A stretch of 64,000 nt of DNA, taken from assembly GCA_963734635.1 (NCBI GenBank), contig CAVTIA010000003.1, positions 62,001 through 126,000 on the forward strand. The letters are read 5' to 3'. Of this stretch, positions 42,110 to 50,805 are shown in pieces. A program made the position numbers and the translations under genes. Position 1 is the first letter of the stretch. The number at the start of each line of letters is the position of its first letter. The notes below the pieces were generated by a model. The model was not told where the DNA came from and did no database searches. It saw only the letters and a list, made by a program, of their open reading frames with translations. The DNA is from DATCJA01 sp963734635. Its GTDB lineage: Bacteria; Acidobacteriota; Vicinamibacteria; Vicinamibacterales; UBA2999.

Positions 42110-42930
42110 GTGTGCTGCTGCAGGAGCTGGAACACGGCGTCCGCAATCGCGTCCGGCCGTTCTATCGGGGTCAGATGCCTGGCTTTCGGCAGAATGGTCA
42201 ATGTCGAGTGGGGAATGGCTTCGTGTAGTTGCTGGGCCATCGCAACCGGCGTTGCGTAATCCTCCTCGCCCACGACGATCGCTGTCGGCATCTGGAACGA
42301 GGACAGATGTGCGCGCACGTCCACGTCGCCGAGCAGGCCGCAGCTTGCCGCATAGCAATCGAAGTCGTTGGACACGAACACTGAGGCCGTGCGATCGAGA
42401 ACCTCAGGGTGCGCCGCGCGGAACTCGTCGGAGAACCATCGCGTCAGCTGGAATTCGATGAGGCCCTCCATCCCCTTTGCGCGCGCCGCCTCCGCTCTCT
42501 CCCTGAACTTGAGAGGCGCGTCAGACCCGTACCATGCCGTCGTGTCGATCAGGCCGAGCGCCGCGGCGCGCTTCGGGTGAAGTCCACCAAACGCCATCGC
42601 AACGCAGCCGCCCATGGAACAGCCGGCGATGGCGGCTGCGGGCCATCCCACATGGTCGAGCAGTTCGGCAAGGTCGCGAGCGAACAGTTCGGCGGTGAAC
42701 CGCACAGCGCGCCGATCGGAGCGCCCGTGGCCACGACAATCGTACGCAAGGACCTGCGCACTGGGACGCAGCCGATCGAGCACGTCATTCCAGACGCTGC
42801 GATCGAGAGCCAGCGAATGAATGAGCACCACGCGCGGCGCTCCAGCCCTGGGTTCGGGATGAAGGGTGTACGCGAGAGCGGCGCCGTCAGATAACGTGAA
42901 CGTGCTCTCGTGCTGCGCGGCCGTCTGCAT
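42106..42930 (-). CDS. alpha/beta hydrolase (3-oxoadipate enol-lactonase-like)
   Basis: Encodes 274 residues. The nucleophile elbow GCSMGG places Ser105; the acid and His are in VVGEEDYATP and ARHLTPIERPD. The oxyanion region is VVLIHSLALDRSVW and the pattern LAYDCRGHGRSD is typical of the enol-lactonase/haloperoxidase-like group. The likely role is hydrolysis of a lactone, ester or ring-cleavage product. It is divergent from the FAD monooxygenase (17 bases apart) and overlaps the MFS gene, so all three probably serve one degradative pathway. Confidence 0.87.
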   Translation of the reverse strand: MQTAAQHESTFTLSDGAALAYTLHPEPRAGAPRVVLIHSLALDRSVWNDVLDRLRPSAQVLAYDCRGHGRSDRRAVRFTAELFARDLAELLDHVGWPAAAIAGCSMGGCVAMAFGGLHPKRAAALGLIDTTAWYGSDAPLKFRERAEAARAKGMEGLIEFQLTRWFSDEFRAAHPEVLDRTASVFVSNDFDCYAASCGLLGDVDVRAHLSSFQMPTAIVVGEEDYATPVAMAQQLHEAIPHSTLTILPKARHLTPIERPDAIADAVFQLLQQHT

Positions 42931-42947
42931 CGGTATAGCCTATCGCA

Positions 42948-44198
42948 ATGCGCACGGATGCCCGGCGTGTCCTGATCGCCGGCGGCGGCCCCGTGGGGCT
43001 GTTCGCAGCTCTATTGCTCGGCCGTCGCGGTTTGGACGTGCGCCTGTTCGATGAGAACGCCGCGCTGCTGGACGACCCGCGCGCCGCGACCACGCACCCG
43101 GGCACACTCGAAATCCTCGCCGCCGCCGGCCTCGTCGACGACATGGTCCGTGTCGGGCTGGTCGCGTCGTCTGTCCGCTTCTGGAATCGACCGACCGGCG
43201 AGTGTGTCGCTGAATTCGATCACGCGTTGCTCGCGGGCGACACCGCGTATCCGTACGTCGTCCAATGCGAGCAATACAAGACGGCGCGTCTGATTCTCGA
43301 CCGGCTGCGAGCCCTGTCGAATGTCGAGGTGCTGTTCGACCAGCGGGTCGTGGAAGTGACGCAGCACGACGGCTCGGTCGTCGTCGCCGTGCGCGGCCCG
43401 GACGGCATCCAGCGTCACACGGGCGCTTATCTCGTGGGCGCCGACGGCGGCCGCAGCAGCGTTCGCAAGCAGTGTGGCATTTCCTTCGAGGGTTTCACGT
43501 GGGAAGAGCGTTTCCTCGTGCTGACGACGCCGTTCGACTTCGAGCGCTCGCGGCGATTTTGCTATCGCAACTACCTGGCTGACCCGGAGGAGTGGTGCAA
43601 TTGTTTCAAGGTGTCGGGCAGCGGGCCGCCGGGGCTCTGGCGTACCGTATATCCTGCCGACCCACGTGCGAGCGAGGAGGAGCTGTTGAGTGACGAGGCC
43701 ATCGAAGCGCGGCTCCAGAAGTTCTTCCCGAGCGGCCAGCCGTACGAGGTGGTGCACCGGAATCTCTACACGACACACCAGCGCATCGCGACAACATTTC
43801 GCGCCGGGCGCGTGCTGCTGGCCGGCGATGCGGCGCACGTGAACAATCCGATCGGCGGGATGGGTCTCAACGGTGGCCTGCAGGATGCGGGATGCCTGGC
43901 CGAGATGCTCGCCGAGGTCATGTTAGGCGGTGGTCCCGAGGGACTGCTCGACGTGTATGATCTGCGGCGCCGCACCGTCGCGTGCGAGTTCGTGCAGCAG
44001 CAGTCGATTGCCAACAAGAAGCGGCTCGAAGAGCGGGATCCCGACACGCGGCAGCGCAATCTCGACGAGCTGCGTGCCCTCGCTGCCGATCGTGTGCGTG
44101 CGCGACAGTTCCTGCTCGGTACCGCGATGATCACCAGCCAGCAGCGTGCGGCCGCGCTGACACTGGCCGACGTCGAACGCGTCGGCGGCGCACGCTGA
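42948..44198 (+). CDS. FAD-dependent aromatic-ring monooxygenase (p-hydroxybenzoate hydroxylase fold)
   Basis: Encodes 416 residues. The dinucleotide-binding GGGPVG is at residues 12-17, the DG motif GADGGRSSVR at 164-173, and the GD motif GDAAHVNNPIGGMGLNGG at 293-310. These three define class A flavoprotein monooxygenases, which hydroxylate phenolic or heteroaromatic rings with NAD(P)H and oxygen in the cytoplasm. The C-terminus is short. The stop codon TGA lies in the loop of a REP-like hairpin. It heads a + strand set of degradative genes and is divergent from an enol-lactonase-like hydrolase. Confidence 0.88.
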   Translation: MRTDARRVLIAGGGPVGLFAALLLGRRGLDVRLFDENAALLDDPRAATTHPGTLEILAAAGLVDDMVRVGLVASSVRFWNRPTGECVAEFDHALLAGDTAYPYVVQCEQYKTARLILDRLRALSNVEVLFDQRVVEVTQHDGSVVVAVRGPDGIQRHTGAYLVGADGGRSSVRKQCGISFEGFTWEERFLVLTTPFDFERSRRFCYRNYLADPEEWCNCFKVSGSGPPGLWRTVYPADPRASEEELLSDEAIEARLQKFFPSGQPYEVVHRNLYTTHQRIATTFRAGRVLLAGDAAHVNNPIGGMGLNGGLQDAGCLAEMLAEVMLGGGPEGLLDVYDLRRRTVACEFVQQQSIANKKRLEERDPDTRQRNLDELRALAADRVRARQFLLGTAMITSQQRAAALTLADVERVGGAR

Positions 44199-44257
44199 AG
44201 CATGCGCCCTACGGGCATCGCAGCCCATGGCCGTAGCGCGCAGGCTTTAGCCTGCGC
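44189..44257. repeat. pair of REP-like hairpins overlapping the monooxygenase stop codon
   Basis: The first hairpin GCGCACGC-TGAA-GCATGCGC followed by CCTAC carries the TGA stop of the upstream gene in its loop. The second starts GTAG (44233) with arms GCGCAGGC and GCCTGCGC around TTTA. The pair lies 30 bases before the next start. Confidence 0.7.
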
Positions 44258-44286
44258 GAATGCGTGAATTGTCTGCAGGAGTCTTG

Positions 44287-45210
44287 ATGAAGCTGGCGGT
44301 TCCTGACCTCGTCTCGCCCTCCTATTTCCCAGTCGTGGCGGCCGTGGAGCTCGGCTTCTTCAAGGCCGAGGGTCTCGACGTCGCGCTGGAACTGATTTTC
44401 CCGGTTGACGCCGCCTATCGTGCGTTGCGCGACGGTGCCGTCGATTTCGTGGGCGGATCCGCGCACGCTGCGCTCTCCGTGTTTCCCGAGTGGAAGGGTG
44501 TGAAGCTGCTCTGCGCACAGGCGCAGGGCATGTACTGGTTTCTCGTCATGCACGCCGACCTCCGGGCGGCGCGCGGCGATCTCCAGGTCGTCAAAGGGAG
44601 ACGCATCGGTGCGTCGCCCTGGGTAGACATGGGATTGCGCGCGCTGCTCGAGGACGCCGGCATCGATATCCAGCGCGACAAAGTGGAGATCGCACCAGTG
44701 CCGCGCCTGCCCGGCCAGACCGTTAACTTCGGTGTCACTGCGGCGAAGCGGCTCGAGGAGCGCGTGATCGACGGCTTCTGGGCCAACGGCATGGGCGCGG
44801 AAATCGCCGTCCGTGGCGGCTTCGGCACCGTTGTCATCGATGTCCGCCGCGACGGCCCGAAGTCGGCCTTCGACTATACGTTCGGTGCGCTTGCCGCAAC
44901 TGACGCGCTGATCGCCCGCGCCCCCGAGACCGCCGCCGCGGCCGTGCGCGCCGTGGTCGCTGCACAGCGGGCGCTGGCCGAGGATCCGGCACGTGCCTCG
45001 ACTGTCGGACAGAAGCTGTTTCCGCCGGAAGGAGCGGAGCTCATCGCTGAGCTCGTGCGCCGTGACGCGCCGTACTACGACGCGACAATCAGACCGGCGA
45101 CGGTTGTGGCCATGAACCGGTTCGCACGCCGGATGGGCGTCCTGCCTCGCGATGTTCCGTTCGAGGCCGTTGTCGCCACCGAGCTCGCGCCGCTCTGGGC
45201 GGTGGCATAA
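44287..45210 (+). CDS. NMT1/THI5-like (periplasmic-binding-protein fold) protein without signal peptide
   Basis: ATG 44287 is chosen because AGGAG at 44277-44281 precedes it by 5 bases. The 307-residue protein starts directly with the fold (KLAVPDLVSPSYFPVVAAVELGFFKAEGLDVALELIF) and has GAVDFVGGSAHAALSVFPEWKGVKLLCA and GRRIGASPWVDMGLRALLEDAGID. This is the pattern of SsuA/THI5-type ABC substrate-binding proteins. No signal peptide and no ABC permease or ATPase gene is nearby. Some PBP-fold proteins are cytoplasmic enzymes (THI5; 4,5-dihydroxyphthalate decarboxylase), so an enzymatic role is possible. Confidence 0.8.
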   Translation: MKLAVPDLVSPSYFPVVAAVELGFFKAEGLDVALELIFPVDAAYRALRDGAVDFVGGSAHAALSVFPEWKGVKLLCAQAQGMYWFLVMHADLRAARGDLQVVKGRRIGASPWVDMGLRALLEDAGIDIQRDKVEIAPVPRLPGQTVNFGVTAAKRLEERVIDGFWANGMGAEIAVRGGFGTVVIDVRRDGPKSAFDYTFGALAATDALIARAPETAAAAVRAVVAAQRALAEDPARASTVGQKLFPPEGAELIAELVRRDAPYYDATIRPATVVAMNRFARRMGVLPRDVPFEAVVATELAPLWAVA

Positions 45211-45302
45211 TGCGTCAAAGCACAAGGCCAGAAGCGCGTAAGTCAAGAGTACCTTGCCTTACGAGACATTGCCGTGCAGTCCTGTTGGCACGGAGGATTG
45301 TG

Positions 45303-46175
45303 ATGCCGACGCCAGGCGCTCCCGTTGTCCGGATTGCCCCGAACAATCCCGTCTTCGATCTGCCGGTGATCGTCGGCATCGAGGAAGGCCTGTTCGAGGC
45401 GGCCGGCCTCGACGTCGCGTTCTCGGCCACTTACGCGGATCGCGAGCGCGACCGGGCCGGACAGCCGGTGATGGCGCGACTCAAAGAGCAGATGTTCGAG
45501 TGCGGCGAAGCAGACAGCTACAACGTGTGCGAATGGGCGAGCATCGACCGGCTCGAGCGGGGCACGCGCGCGGGCGGTATTGCCGCTCTGCGCGCGGCCG
45601 TTGCAGCGCAGGCGATTCTCACGTTTGACGAGTCGCTGCAAGTGCCGCGCGATCTCGCGGACGTCCCGGTGGTGGTGCAGCTGCTCACCGGCTCGCACTA
45701 CTGCACGCTGCAGATGCTCGAGAGCGCGATTGGGCCCGAGCACGTCAAGATCGAAGCGGGCGGTCTGCCGCAGACCCGTTGGGCCGCGCTCGAGAGCGGC
45801 TCGATCAAAGTGGCGACGCTCATGGAACCGTTCATCAGCCTGGCGCTGAAGCGGGGCGCGCACGTGGTTGCGGCCTGTTTCTATCGCGGCGGAGAGGTGA
45901 TTTCCGCTGCGTTGACGCCCGCGCAGCGGCAGGCGTATTACGAGGCGGAAAACCGCGCAGTCGATCGCATCAACGCCGACTTCTACAAGTACGCGCACCA
46001 CATCACGGCGCATGCGAAAGGGGCGCTCGAACCGCACGAGCTGCTGCGCGCGTTCGTGCGGTATAAGCACGTCGACTTCTACGATTCGACGCTGTTCGCG
46101 CGCACGTATGAGTGGATGAAGGCGCGCGGCCTGACCGAAGGCGGGAGCGACCACGCGACGTTGGTTGTCCGTTGA
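45303..46175 (+). CDS. NMT1/THI5-like (periplasmic-binding-protein fold) protein without signal peptide, second copy
   Basis: ATG 45303 follows CGGAGG at 45291-45296; the longer frame from ATG 45210 has no such site. The 290-residue protein begins PVVRIAPNNPVFDLPVIVGIEEGLFEAAGLDVAFSATYADRERDR and contains VPVVVQLLTGSHYCTLQML and GSIKVATLMEPFISLALKRG. It is similar in fold to the 44287 protein but divergent in sequence. No signal peptide. Its stop overlaps the TTG start of the creatininase-like gene. The lack of transporter partners again leaves open an enzymatic function. Confidence 0.78.
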   Translation: MPTPGAPVVRIAPNNPVFDLPVIVGIEEGLFEAAGLDVAFSATYADRERDRAGQPVMARLKEQMFECGEADSYNVCEWASIDRLERGTRAGGIAALRAAVAAQAILTFDESLQVPRDLADVPVVVQLLTGSHYCTLQMLESAIGPEHVKIEAGGLPQTRWAALESGSIKVATLMEPFISLALKRGAHVVAACFYRGGEVISAALTPAQRQAYYEAENRAVDRINADFYKYAHHITAHAKGALEPHELLRAFVRYKHVDFYDSTLFARTYEWMKARGLTEGGSDHATLVVR

Positions 46176-47029
46176 CCAGCAACCTGCCCTCGGTCTGGCT
46201 GCACGAGCTCACGTGGGAAGAAGTCGCCGCGTACCTGCGCACCCGCGACACGATCCTGGTGCCGTTCGGGACGACGGAGCAGCATGGCCCTGCCGGGCCG
46301 CTCGGGCTCGACGGGTACGTCGCGATTGCGCTGGCCGAGGATGCGGCGCGGAAAGCAGGCGTGCTCACTGCCCCTCCGCTGTGGTACGGCGATTCGAGCC
46401 ACCACCTCGGGTTCCCGGGGACGATCTCGCTGAGAACCGAGACGCTCATGCAGGTCGTCTATGACGTGGTGCGGTCGCTCGCACGCCACGGCTTCAGGCG
46501 CATCTTGCTCATCAACGGGCACAAGTGGACGAACCTGGCGGCGCTGACGAGCGCCGCCCGCAACATCCGCGAATTCGAGCTGCCCGGCGTGTGGACGGCG
46601 GTGGCAGATCCGATGTATCTGGCGCGCGGCATCGCGACTGCAATCAAGCACGCCAACGAGCACCACGCGGGAGAGCTGGAAGTCTCGCACGTGCTGTACA
46701 AGTTTCCGCACACGATCAGGACGGAGAAACTGTCGGACGCCGCCTGTGATTTCGATCGGCTGCTCGGACCGTTCGGAACGAGCGATCTATTCGCCGTGGG
46801 CGGACGCGACACGATCGATCAGCCCTGGACCTCGTCCGAGCAGAGGCACGCGGCGCCAACGGGCCAGTTTTCGTCGAATCGGGCCGCGAACGCGGAGACC
46901 GGAAAGCAGTACCACGACTACATGGTCGAGCGGCTCGTTGAGTTTCTCGCGTGGTGGCAGTCGCACGACGAGTTGTCGACGCCCGCTTCAGCGAAGGCGC
47001 CTCGCGGCGAAGGCGGGGAGCTGTCGTGA
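46172..47029 (+). CDS. creatininase-family metal-dependent amidohydrolase
   Basis: TTG 46172 overlaps the upstream TGA (TTGA). The 285-residue protein has the family metal motif FGTTEQHGPAGPLGLDGYVA (Glu, His and Asp ligands), SSHHLGFPGTISLR, INGHKWTNLAAL and HAGELEVSHVL. Creatininase relatives hydrolyse cyclic amides or formamide-like bonds; mycofactocin MftE is one example. The usual NGHGGN motif is NGHKWTN here. The gene ends in a GTGA overlap with the flavoprotein gene. Confidence 0.85.
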   Translation: MTSNLPSVWLHELTWEEVAAYLRTRDTILVPFGTTEQHGPAGPLGLDGYVAIALAEDAARKAGVLTAPPLWYGDSSHHLGFPGTISLRTETLMQVVYDVVRSLARHGFRRILLINGHKWTNLAALTSAARNIREFELPGVWTAVADPMYLARGIATAIKHANEHHAGELEVSHVLYKFPHTIRTEKLSDAACDFDRLLGPFGTSDLFAVGGRDTIDQPWTSSEQRHAAPTGQFSSNRAANAETGKQYHDYMVERLVEFLAWWQSHDELSTPASAKAPRGEGGELS

Positions 47030-48732
47030 AACATCTCACCGCGGACGTGTTGGTGGTTGGTGCTGGAGGGGCCGGCATGTATGCGGCGATCTCCGCGGCA
47101 CGCGAGGGGCGGTCGGTGCTCCTGCTCGACAAGGGGCTGGTCGGCCGCGGCGGCGCCACCATCATGGCGCAGATGACGGTCGCCGCTGCGATCGCCCATG
47201 AGGAGCCGGACGACTGGACGCTGCATCTCGAAGACACGCTGGAGGCGGGGCGCGGCCTCTGCCATGAGCCACTGTCGGCCATGCTCTGCGCGCGTGCGCC
47301 GGAGCGGATCCTCGAGATGGATCGCTGGGGCACGCGGTGGGCGCGCGAGGGCGGCCACATCAAGCAGGTGACGGCGCCGGGACACCGCCGCAAGCGCTGC
47401 TGCTACATCGATTTCCTGAGTACCGGCCCCGCTGTCGCCGCGACGCTCCGGCACCAGGTGGGCAGCGTCGAACGGATCCGACGGCTGAGCAATGTCGCTG
47501 TGATCGAGATCTGCGTCGCCGACGGTCGCGTTCGAGGTGCGGTGGCGCTCGATCTGTCGACTGGATCGCTGACGACCATCGCCGCCAGCGCCGTGGTACT
47601 CGCCGCCGGCGGTCTGACGAAGATCTTTCGCCGCAGCAGCGCCTCCACCAACATGGGAGGCGAGGCGTACTGGCTGGCGCTCGAGGCAGGCGCTGAGCTC
47701 GTCGACATGGAGTTCGTGCAGTTCTTTCCGATTGCGCACCTGGCGCCGCGGCTGGTCGGCATGGACCCGATCATGTGGGACCCGTTCCGCTACAAGCTCG
47801 GTGGCAGACTCCTCAACGGCAGCTTCGAGGAATTCATTCATCGCTACGGCGGCGAAGACGAGGGTCGTTATACCGCGCCGCGGGACCTGGCCTCGTACGC
47901 CATTCTCAAAGAGGTCGAGGCCGGACGGGGTTCGCCCCACGGCGGCGTGTACCTCGATTTCCGCCACATCCCGGAGGACCAGCTCCGGAGCGCTTTCGGG
48001 CCGGTCATCGATCGGCTCCTCGGCAACGGCATCGATCTCACGCGCGTGCCGGTGGAGGTAGCACCGACCGCGCACTATCACATGGGCGGGATTGCGGTTG
48101 ACGAGCGCCTCGAGACACGCGTCGAGGGCCTGTTTGCCGCGGGCGAGGCGGTGGGCGGGGCCGGGGGTGCTAACCGCGTGTCGGGGAACGCCATCACCGA
48201 GGCACTCGTGTTCGGAGAGCGCGCCGGCTATTTTGCGGCCGCCGCGGTCGGCGACGACACAGGCTGGTCGCCCATGTACGCCGAGCCGGCACGCGCAGAG
48301 CTGGAGACGCTTCGTCAGCGGAAGGGGATCGGTCCTACGCCCGGAGCCGTGCAGCTGAAGCTGCAGGATCTGATGTGGGAGCATGCCGGCCCGTTCCGAT
48401 CCGGCGAGGGCCTCGAGCGAGCCGCGGCGACAATCTGTGATCTTCGCGAACAGCTCCCCGACCTCACGATCTCTGAGGGCGACGTCTTCAACCTGGACGT
48501 TCAGGACTACTACGAGTTGAAGGCCATGCTCCGGAGCGCAGAAGCGGTGGTCGTGTCGGCGCTCCAACGGGTGGAGAGCCGCGGCGCGCATCAGCGGCTC
48601 GATGCACCGCAGATGTCTCCGGCGTTCGAAAAGAACCAGCTCGTCTCTCTTGATGGAAGGACAGGTCCGACAACGCCTGCCCTGTGCAGCCGCTGGCGCT
48701 CAGTTGTGCGATCAGAGGTTCGTTCGGCGTGA
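47026..48732 (+). CDS. FAD-binding fumarate reductase/succinate dehydrogenase-like flavoprotein
   Basis: GTG 47026 follows GGCGGGGAG and overlaps the previous stop. The 568-residue protein has the Rossmann FAD motif VVGAGGAGMYAAI (residues 10-22), LLDKGLVGRGGATIMAQM, VVLAAGGLTKIFRRSS, the active-site region HYHMGGIAVDE, and AGEAVGGAGGANRVSGNAITEALVFG. The C-terminal helical domain is complete. It oxidises or reduces a C-C bond next to carboxylates or an amide. The partner 2Fe-2S protein overlaps it by GTGA. No membrane anchor subunit is encoded nearby, so this is probably not the respiratory succinate dehydrogenase. Confidence 0.87.
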   Translation: MKHLTADVLVVGAGGAGMYAAISAAREGRSVLLLDKGLVGRGGATIMAQMTVAAAIAHEEPDDWTLHLEDTLEAGRGLCHEPLSAMLCARAPERILEMDRWGTRWAREGGHIKQVTAPGHRRKRCCYIDFLSTGPAVAATLRHQVGSVERIRRLSNVAVIEICVADGRVRGAVALDLSTGSLTTIAASAVVLAAGGLTKIFRRSSASTNMGGEAYWLALEAGAELVDMEFVQFFPIAHLAPRLVGMDPIMWDPFRYKLGGRLLNGSFEEFIHRYGGEDEGRYTAPRDLASYAILKEVEAGRGSPHGGVYLDFRHIPEDQLRSAFGPVIDRLLGNGIDLTRVPVEVAPTAHYHMGGIAVDERLETRVEGLFAAGEAVGGAGGANRVSGNAITEALVFGERAGYFAAAAVGDDTGWSPMYAEPARAELETLRQRKGIGPTPGAVQLKLQDLMWEHAGPFRSGEGLERAAATICDLREQLPDLTISEGDVFNLDVQDYYELKAMLRSAEAVVVSALQRVESRGAHQRLDAPQMSPAFEKNQLVSLDGRTGPTTPALCSRWRSVVRSEVRSA

Positions 48733-49082
48733 GCGACAGCGTGGTGCAGGCGTCGGTGACGACATCTCTGCGCGTCTGGCGCGGGTCGGCGCAAGAGGAA
48801 GGTCGCGTTCAGACCTACGAGGTGCCGTTTGAAGACGGCATGTCCGTACTCGACGCGCTGCGCTGGATCCGCATACACGTCGACCCGAGCCTGGCGATTC
48901 GCTACAGCTGCATCAACGCAAACGCGTGCCACACGTGTATGGCGCTCGTCGACGGAGTCGTCGAATACACGTGCACCGCGCGGTTGACCTCCGCGGGCGC
49001 ATCGGTGGCGCCGCTGCCCAAGCGGGCCGTTGTCCGCGACCTGGTCACCGACACCGTCCCCTTTGACGAAAAACTGCCTTAG
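48729..49082 (+). CDS. small 2Fe-2S ferredoxin-domain protein (SdhB N-terminal domain only)
   Basis: GTG 48729 overlaps the previous stop. The 117-residue protein corresponds to the N-terminal ferredoxin domain of succinate dehydrogenase iron-sulfur subunits: VWRGSAQEEGRVQTYEVPFEDGMSVLDALRWI, with cluster ligands Cys61, 67, 70 and 82 (YSCINANACHTC, EYTC). The C-terminal 4Fe-4S/3Fe-4S domain is absent. It likely carries electrons from the flavoprotein at 47026. The protein ends normally (VPFDEKLP). Confidence 0.83.
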   Translation: MSDSVVQASVTTSLRVWRGSAQEEGRVQTYEVPFEDGMSVLDALRWIRIHVDPSLAIRYSCINANACHTCMALVDGVVEYTCTARLTSAGASVAPLPKRAVVRDLVTDTVPFDEKLP

Positions 49083-49391
49083 AGAAGTCGGTGCTGATTG
49101 GGGACCAGCTGTCGTTCACACTTCTGGGTTCTCAGTTCTCTGTTCGTGTTCACGTTCGGTTCGATGTTCGAGTTCCGGGTTCCGAGTTCCGAGTTCGGGT
49201 CAGGTTTCGCCGCGTGGTCCATCGTGAACGGCACGTGTAAGCCTTGCATTCGTGGTAGTGTCCGGCTTCAGACGGACCGCGATCGAACGTGAACATGAAC
49301 GCGGAACCGAACATGAACACGAACCAAGAACCGCCAGAACCGAGAAGCGTGAACGACACGCGTCACACTCAGTAAGCCTGCTTCGACGCCC
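49083..49391. repeat. 309-base gene-free gap filled by a low-complexity inverted repeat and a REP-like hairpin
   Basis: Left arm (about 49126-49200) is built of TTCGTGTTCACGTTCGGTTCG and GTTCCGAGTTCCGAG units. The right arm (about 49283-49350) is built of GAACGTGAACATGAAC and AACACGAACCAAGAACC units and is roughly complementary. A REP-like hairpin (GTAGT, GTCCGGC-TTCA-GACGGAC) lies at 49254-49275. I see no gene here. The same GTTC/GAAC vocabulary occurs at 6079-6143. Confidence 0.65.
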
Positions 49392-50804
49392 ATGCCTAAA
49401 GATCTCCGTACGTTCCTGTCTGACCTGATGACCGCCCGGTCCGGCGAGATCAGGCGAGTGTCAGATCCCGTTGATCCGCGGTTTGGCGCTACCGCGGTGG
49501 CGCAGCGGTTCGCACGCGAGAACCAGTACCCGGCGCTCTACTTCGACAAGGTTGGGTGCAGCGCCATACCCCTGGTGCTGAATCTCACGGCGACCTACGA
49601 GCGTCTGGCGCTGGCCCTCGGCACGACGCTGGCCGACCTTGTTCCGACATTTGGCGAGCGGATGGCGCACCCCTTACCCGCTCGAGAAGTCTCACGCGGG
49701 GACGCACCCGTCAAGGAGCAGGTGTGGACCGGCGATGACGTGGATCTTGGCAAGCTCCCCTTGCTGACGCACAACGAGCTCGACGCCGGCGCATATATCA
49801 CGAGCGGCATCGGGATCATGCGCGATCCCGAAACGGGCCGGATCAATGCCGGCATCTATCGCCACCAGGTGCACAGCCGCAACGAACTGGGCGTCTGGTT
49901 CATCGATACGCACCACGGCGCGTACATCTACCGGAGGTACGAAGAACGCGGCCAGGCGGCGCCGATTGTCATCGCGATCGGCCACCATCCTGCGGTCGTC
50001 ATGGGTGCTGTGTGCCGCGTTCCGGGCGTGGGCGGCGAGTTCGACGCCGCTGGGGGCCTGCTGGGCGAGAACGTGGAGACAACGCGCGCCGAGACCTGCG
50101 ACCTGCCCGTTCCCGCGCGCGCTGAAATCGTCATCGAAGGCGAAGTGATCCCGCACGAGCGCAAACAGGAGGGACCTTTCGGCGAATGGCCCGGACACTA
50201 CACGGAGCAGGGACCGAAGCCGGTGATCCGCGTCAAGGCGATCACGATGCGGCAGAAGCCGATCTACTACGACATCTTTTCAGCCAACCGCGAGCACCTC
50301 GTGCTCGGCGGCCTCCCTCGGATGGGGAGCATCTACCGTAACGTCAAGCAGGTGGTTCCAGGCGTGAAAGCCGTCAACGTACCGGCGCACAGCCGCATGC
50401 ACTGTTACGTTTCGATCAAGAAGGTTCGCGATGCCGAAGTGAAAAAAGCGGCGTTCGCCGTCCTCAATACCGAGCCGGAAAACCTGAAAATGGTCGTCGT
50501 CGTGGACGAGGATATCGACGTGTTCAACGATGGCGACGTGATGTGGGCGATTGGCACGCGGTTCGATGCCGAGCGCGATCTGCTGGTCATTCCGCGGTGG
50601 TCGGGCCCCGGCGGATTGCTACCAGTGGGGTGGGACTATCACGCAGACGGTTCGAGAACACCTCGCATGATCACGGCGACGATTGTCGACGCCACGAAAC
50701 CGGTAGCGCCAGCCGTGTATCCACCTCGCGCGATCGTGCCGCCAACGGCCGTCGACGCCGCGAAGGACGTCGTCGTCACCACGTTGCAGCAGCTTCCGGA
50801 TTAG
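49392..50804 (+). CDS. UbiD-family decarboxylase, second copy
   Basis: Encodes 470 residues. It shows LRTFLSDLMTARSGEIRRVSDPVDPRFGA, NQYPALYFDKVGCSAIPLVLNL, VKEQVWTGDDVDLGKLPLLTHNELDAGAYITSGIGIMRDPETGRINAG, HPAVVMGAVCRVPGVGGEFDAAGGLLGE and EGPFGEWPGHYTEQGPKPVIRV, followed by a C-terminal MWAIGTRFDAERDLLVIPRWSG. This is the UbiD pattern (prenylated-FMN decarboxylase/carboxylase of aromatic or unsaturated acids). It differs considerably from the 27685 copy, so it probably acts on another substrate. It lies downstream of a flavoprotein/ferredoxin pair and a creatininase-like gene. Confidence 0.9.
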   Translation: MPKDLRTFLSDLMTARSGEIRRVSDPVDPRFGATAVAQRFARENQYPALYFDKVGCSAIPLVLNLTATYERLALALGTTLADLVPTFGERMAHPLPAREVSRGDAPVKEQVWTGDDVDLGKLPLLTHNELDAGAYITSGIGIMRDPETGRINAGIYRHQVHSRNELGVWFIDTHHGAYIYRRYEERGQAAPIVIAIGHHPAVVMGAVCRVPGVGGEFDAAGGLLGENVETTRAETCDLPVPARAEIVIEGEVIPHERKQEGPFGEWPGHYTEQGPKPVIRVKAITMRQKPIYYDIFSANREHLVLGGLPRMGSIYRNVKQVVPGVKAVNVPAHSRMHCYVSIKKVRDAEVKKAAFAVLNTEPENLKMVVVVDEDIDVFNDGDVMWAIGTRFDAERDLLVIPRWSGPGGLLPVGWDYHADGSRTPRMITATIVDATKPVAPAVYPPRAIVPPTAVDAAKDVVVTTLQQLPD

Positions 50805-50805
50805 C

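Noticed and set aside
42106..42358. Longer N-terminus for the MFS gene starting at 42358
   Set aside because: The extension overlaps the alpha/beta hydrolase coding region out of frame and is Arg-rich; ATG 42109 with an ATGA overlap is the natural start.
46918..48591. Open - strand frame of about 557 codons opposite the flavoprotein gene
   Set aside because: The + strand flavoprotein has all FAD motifs and coupled overlaps; the antisense frame has no start context or domain.
47026..49082. Respiratory succinate dehydrogenase operon
   Set aside because: No membrane anchor gene, and the iron-sulfur protein has only the 2Fe-2S domain; context is catabolic.
49126..49350. Repetitive tract considered as a CRISPR array or replication origin
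   Set aside because: Units are short words of uneven length without regular spacers, DnaA-box clusters or an AT-rich region; it fits an inverted low-complexity repeat.
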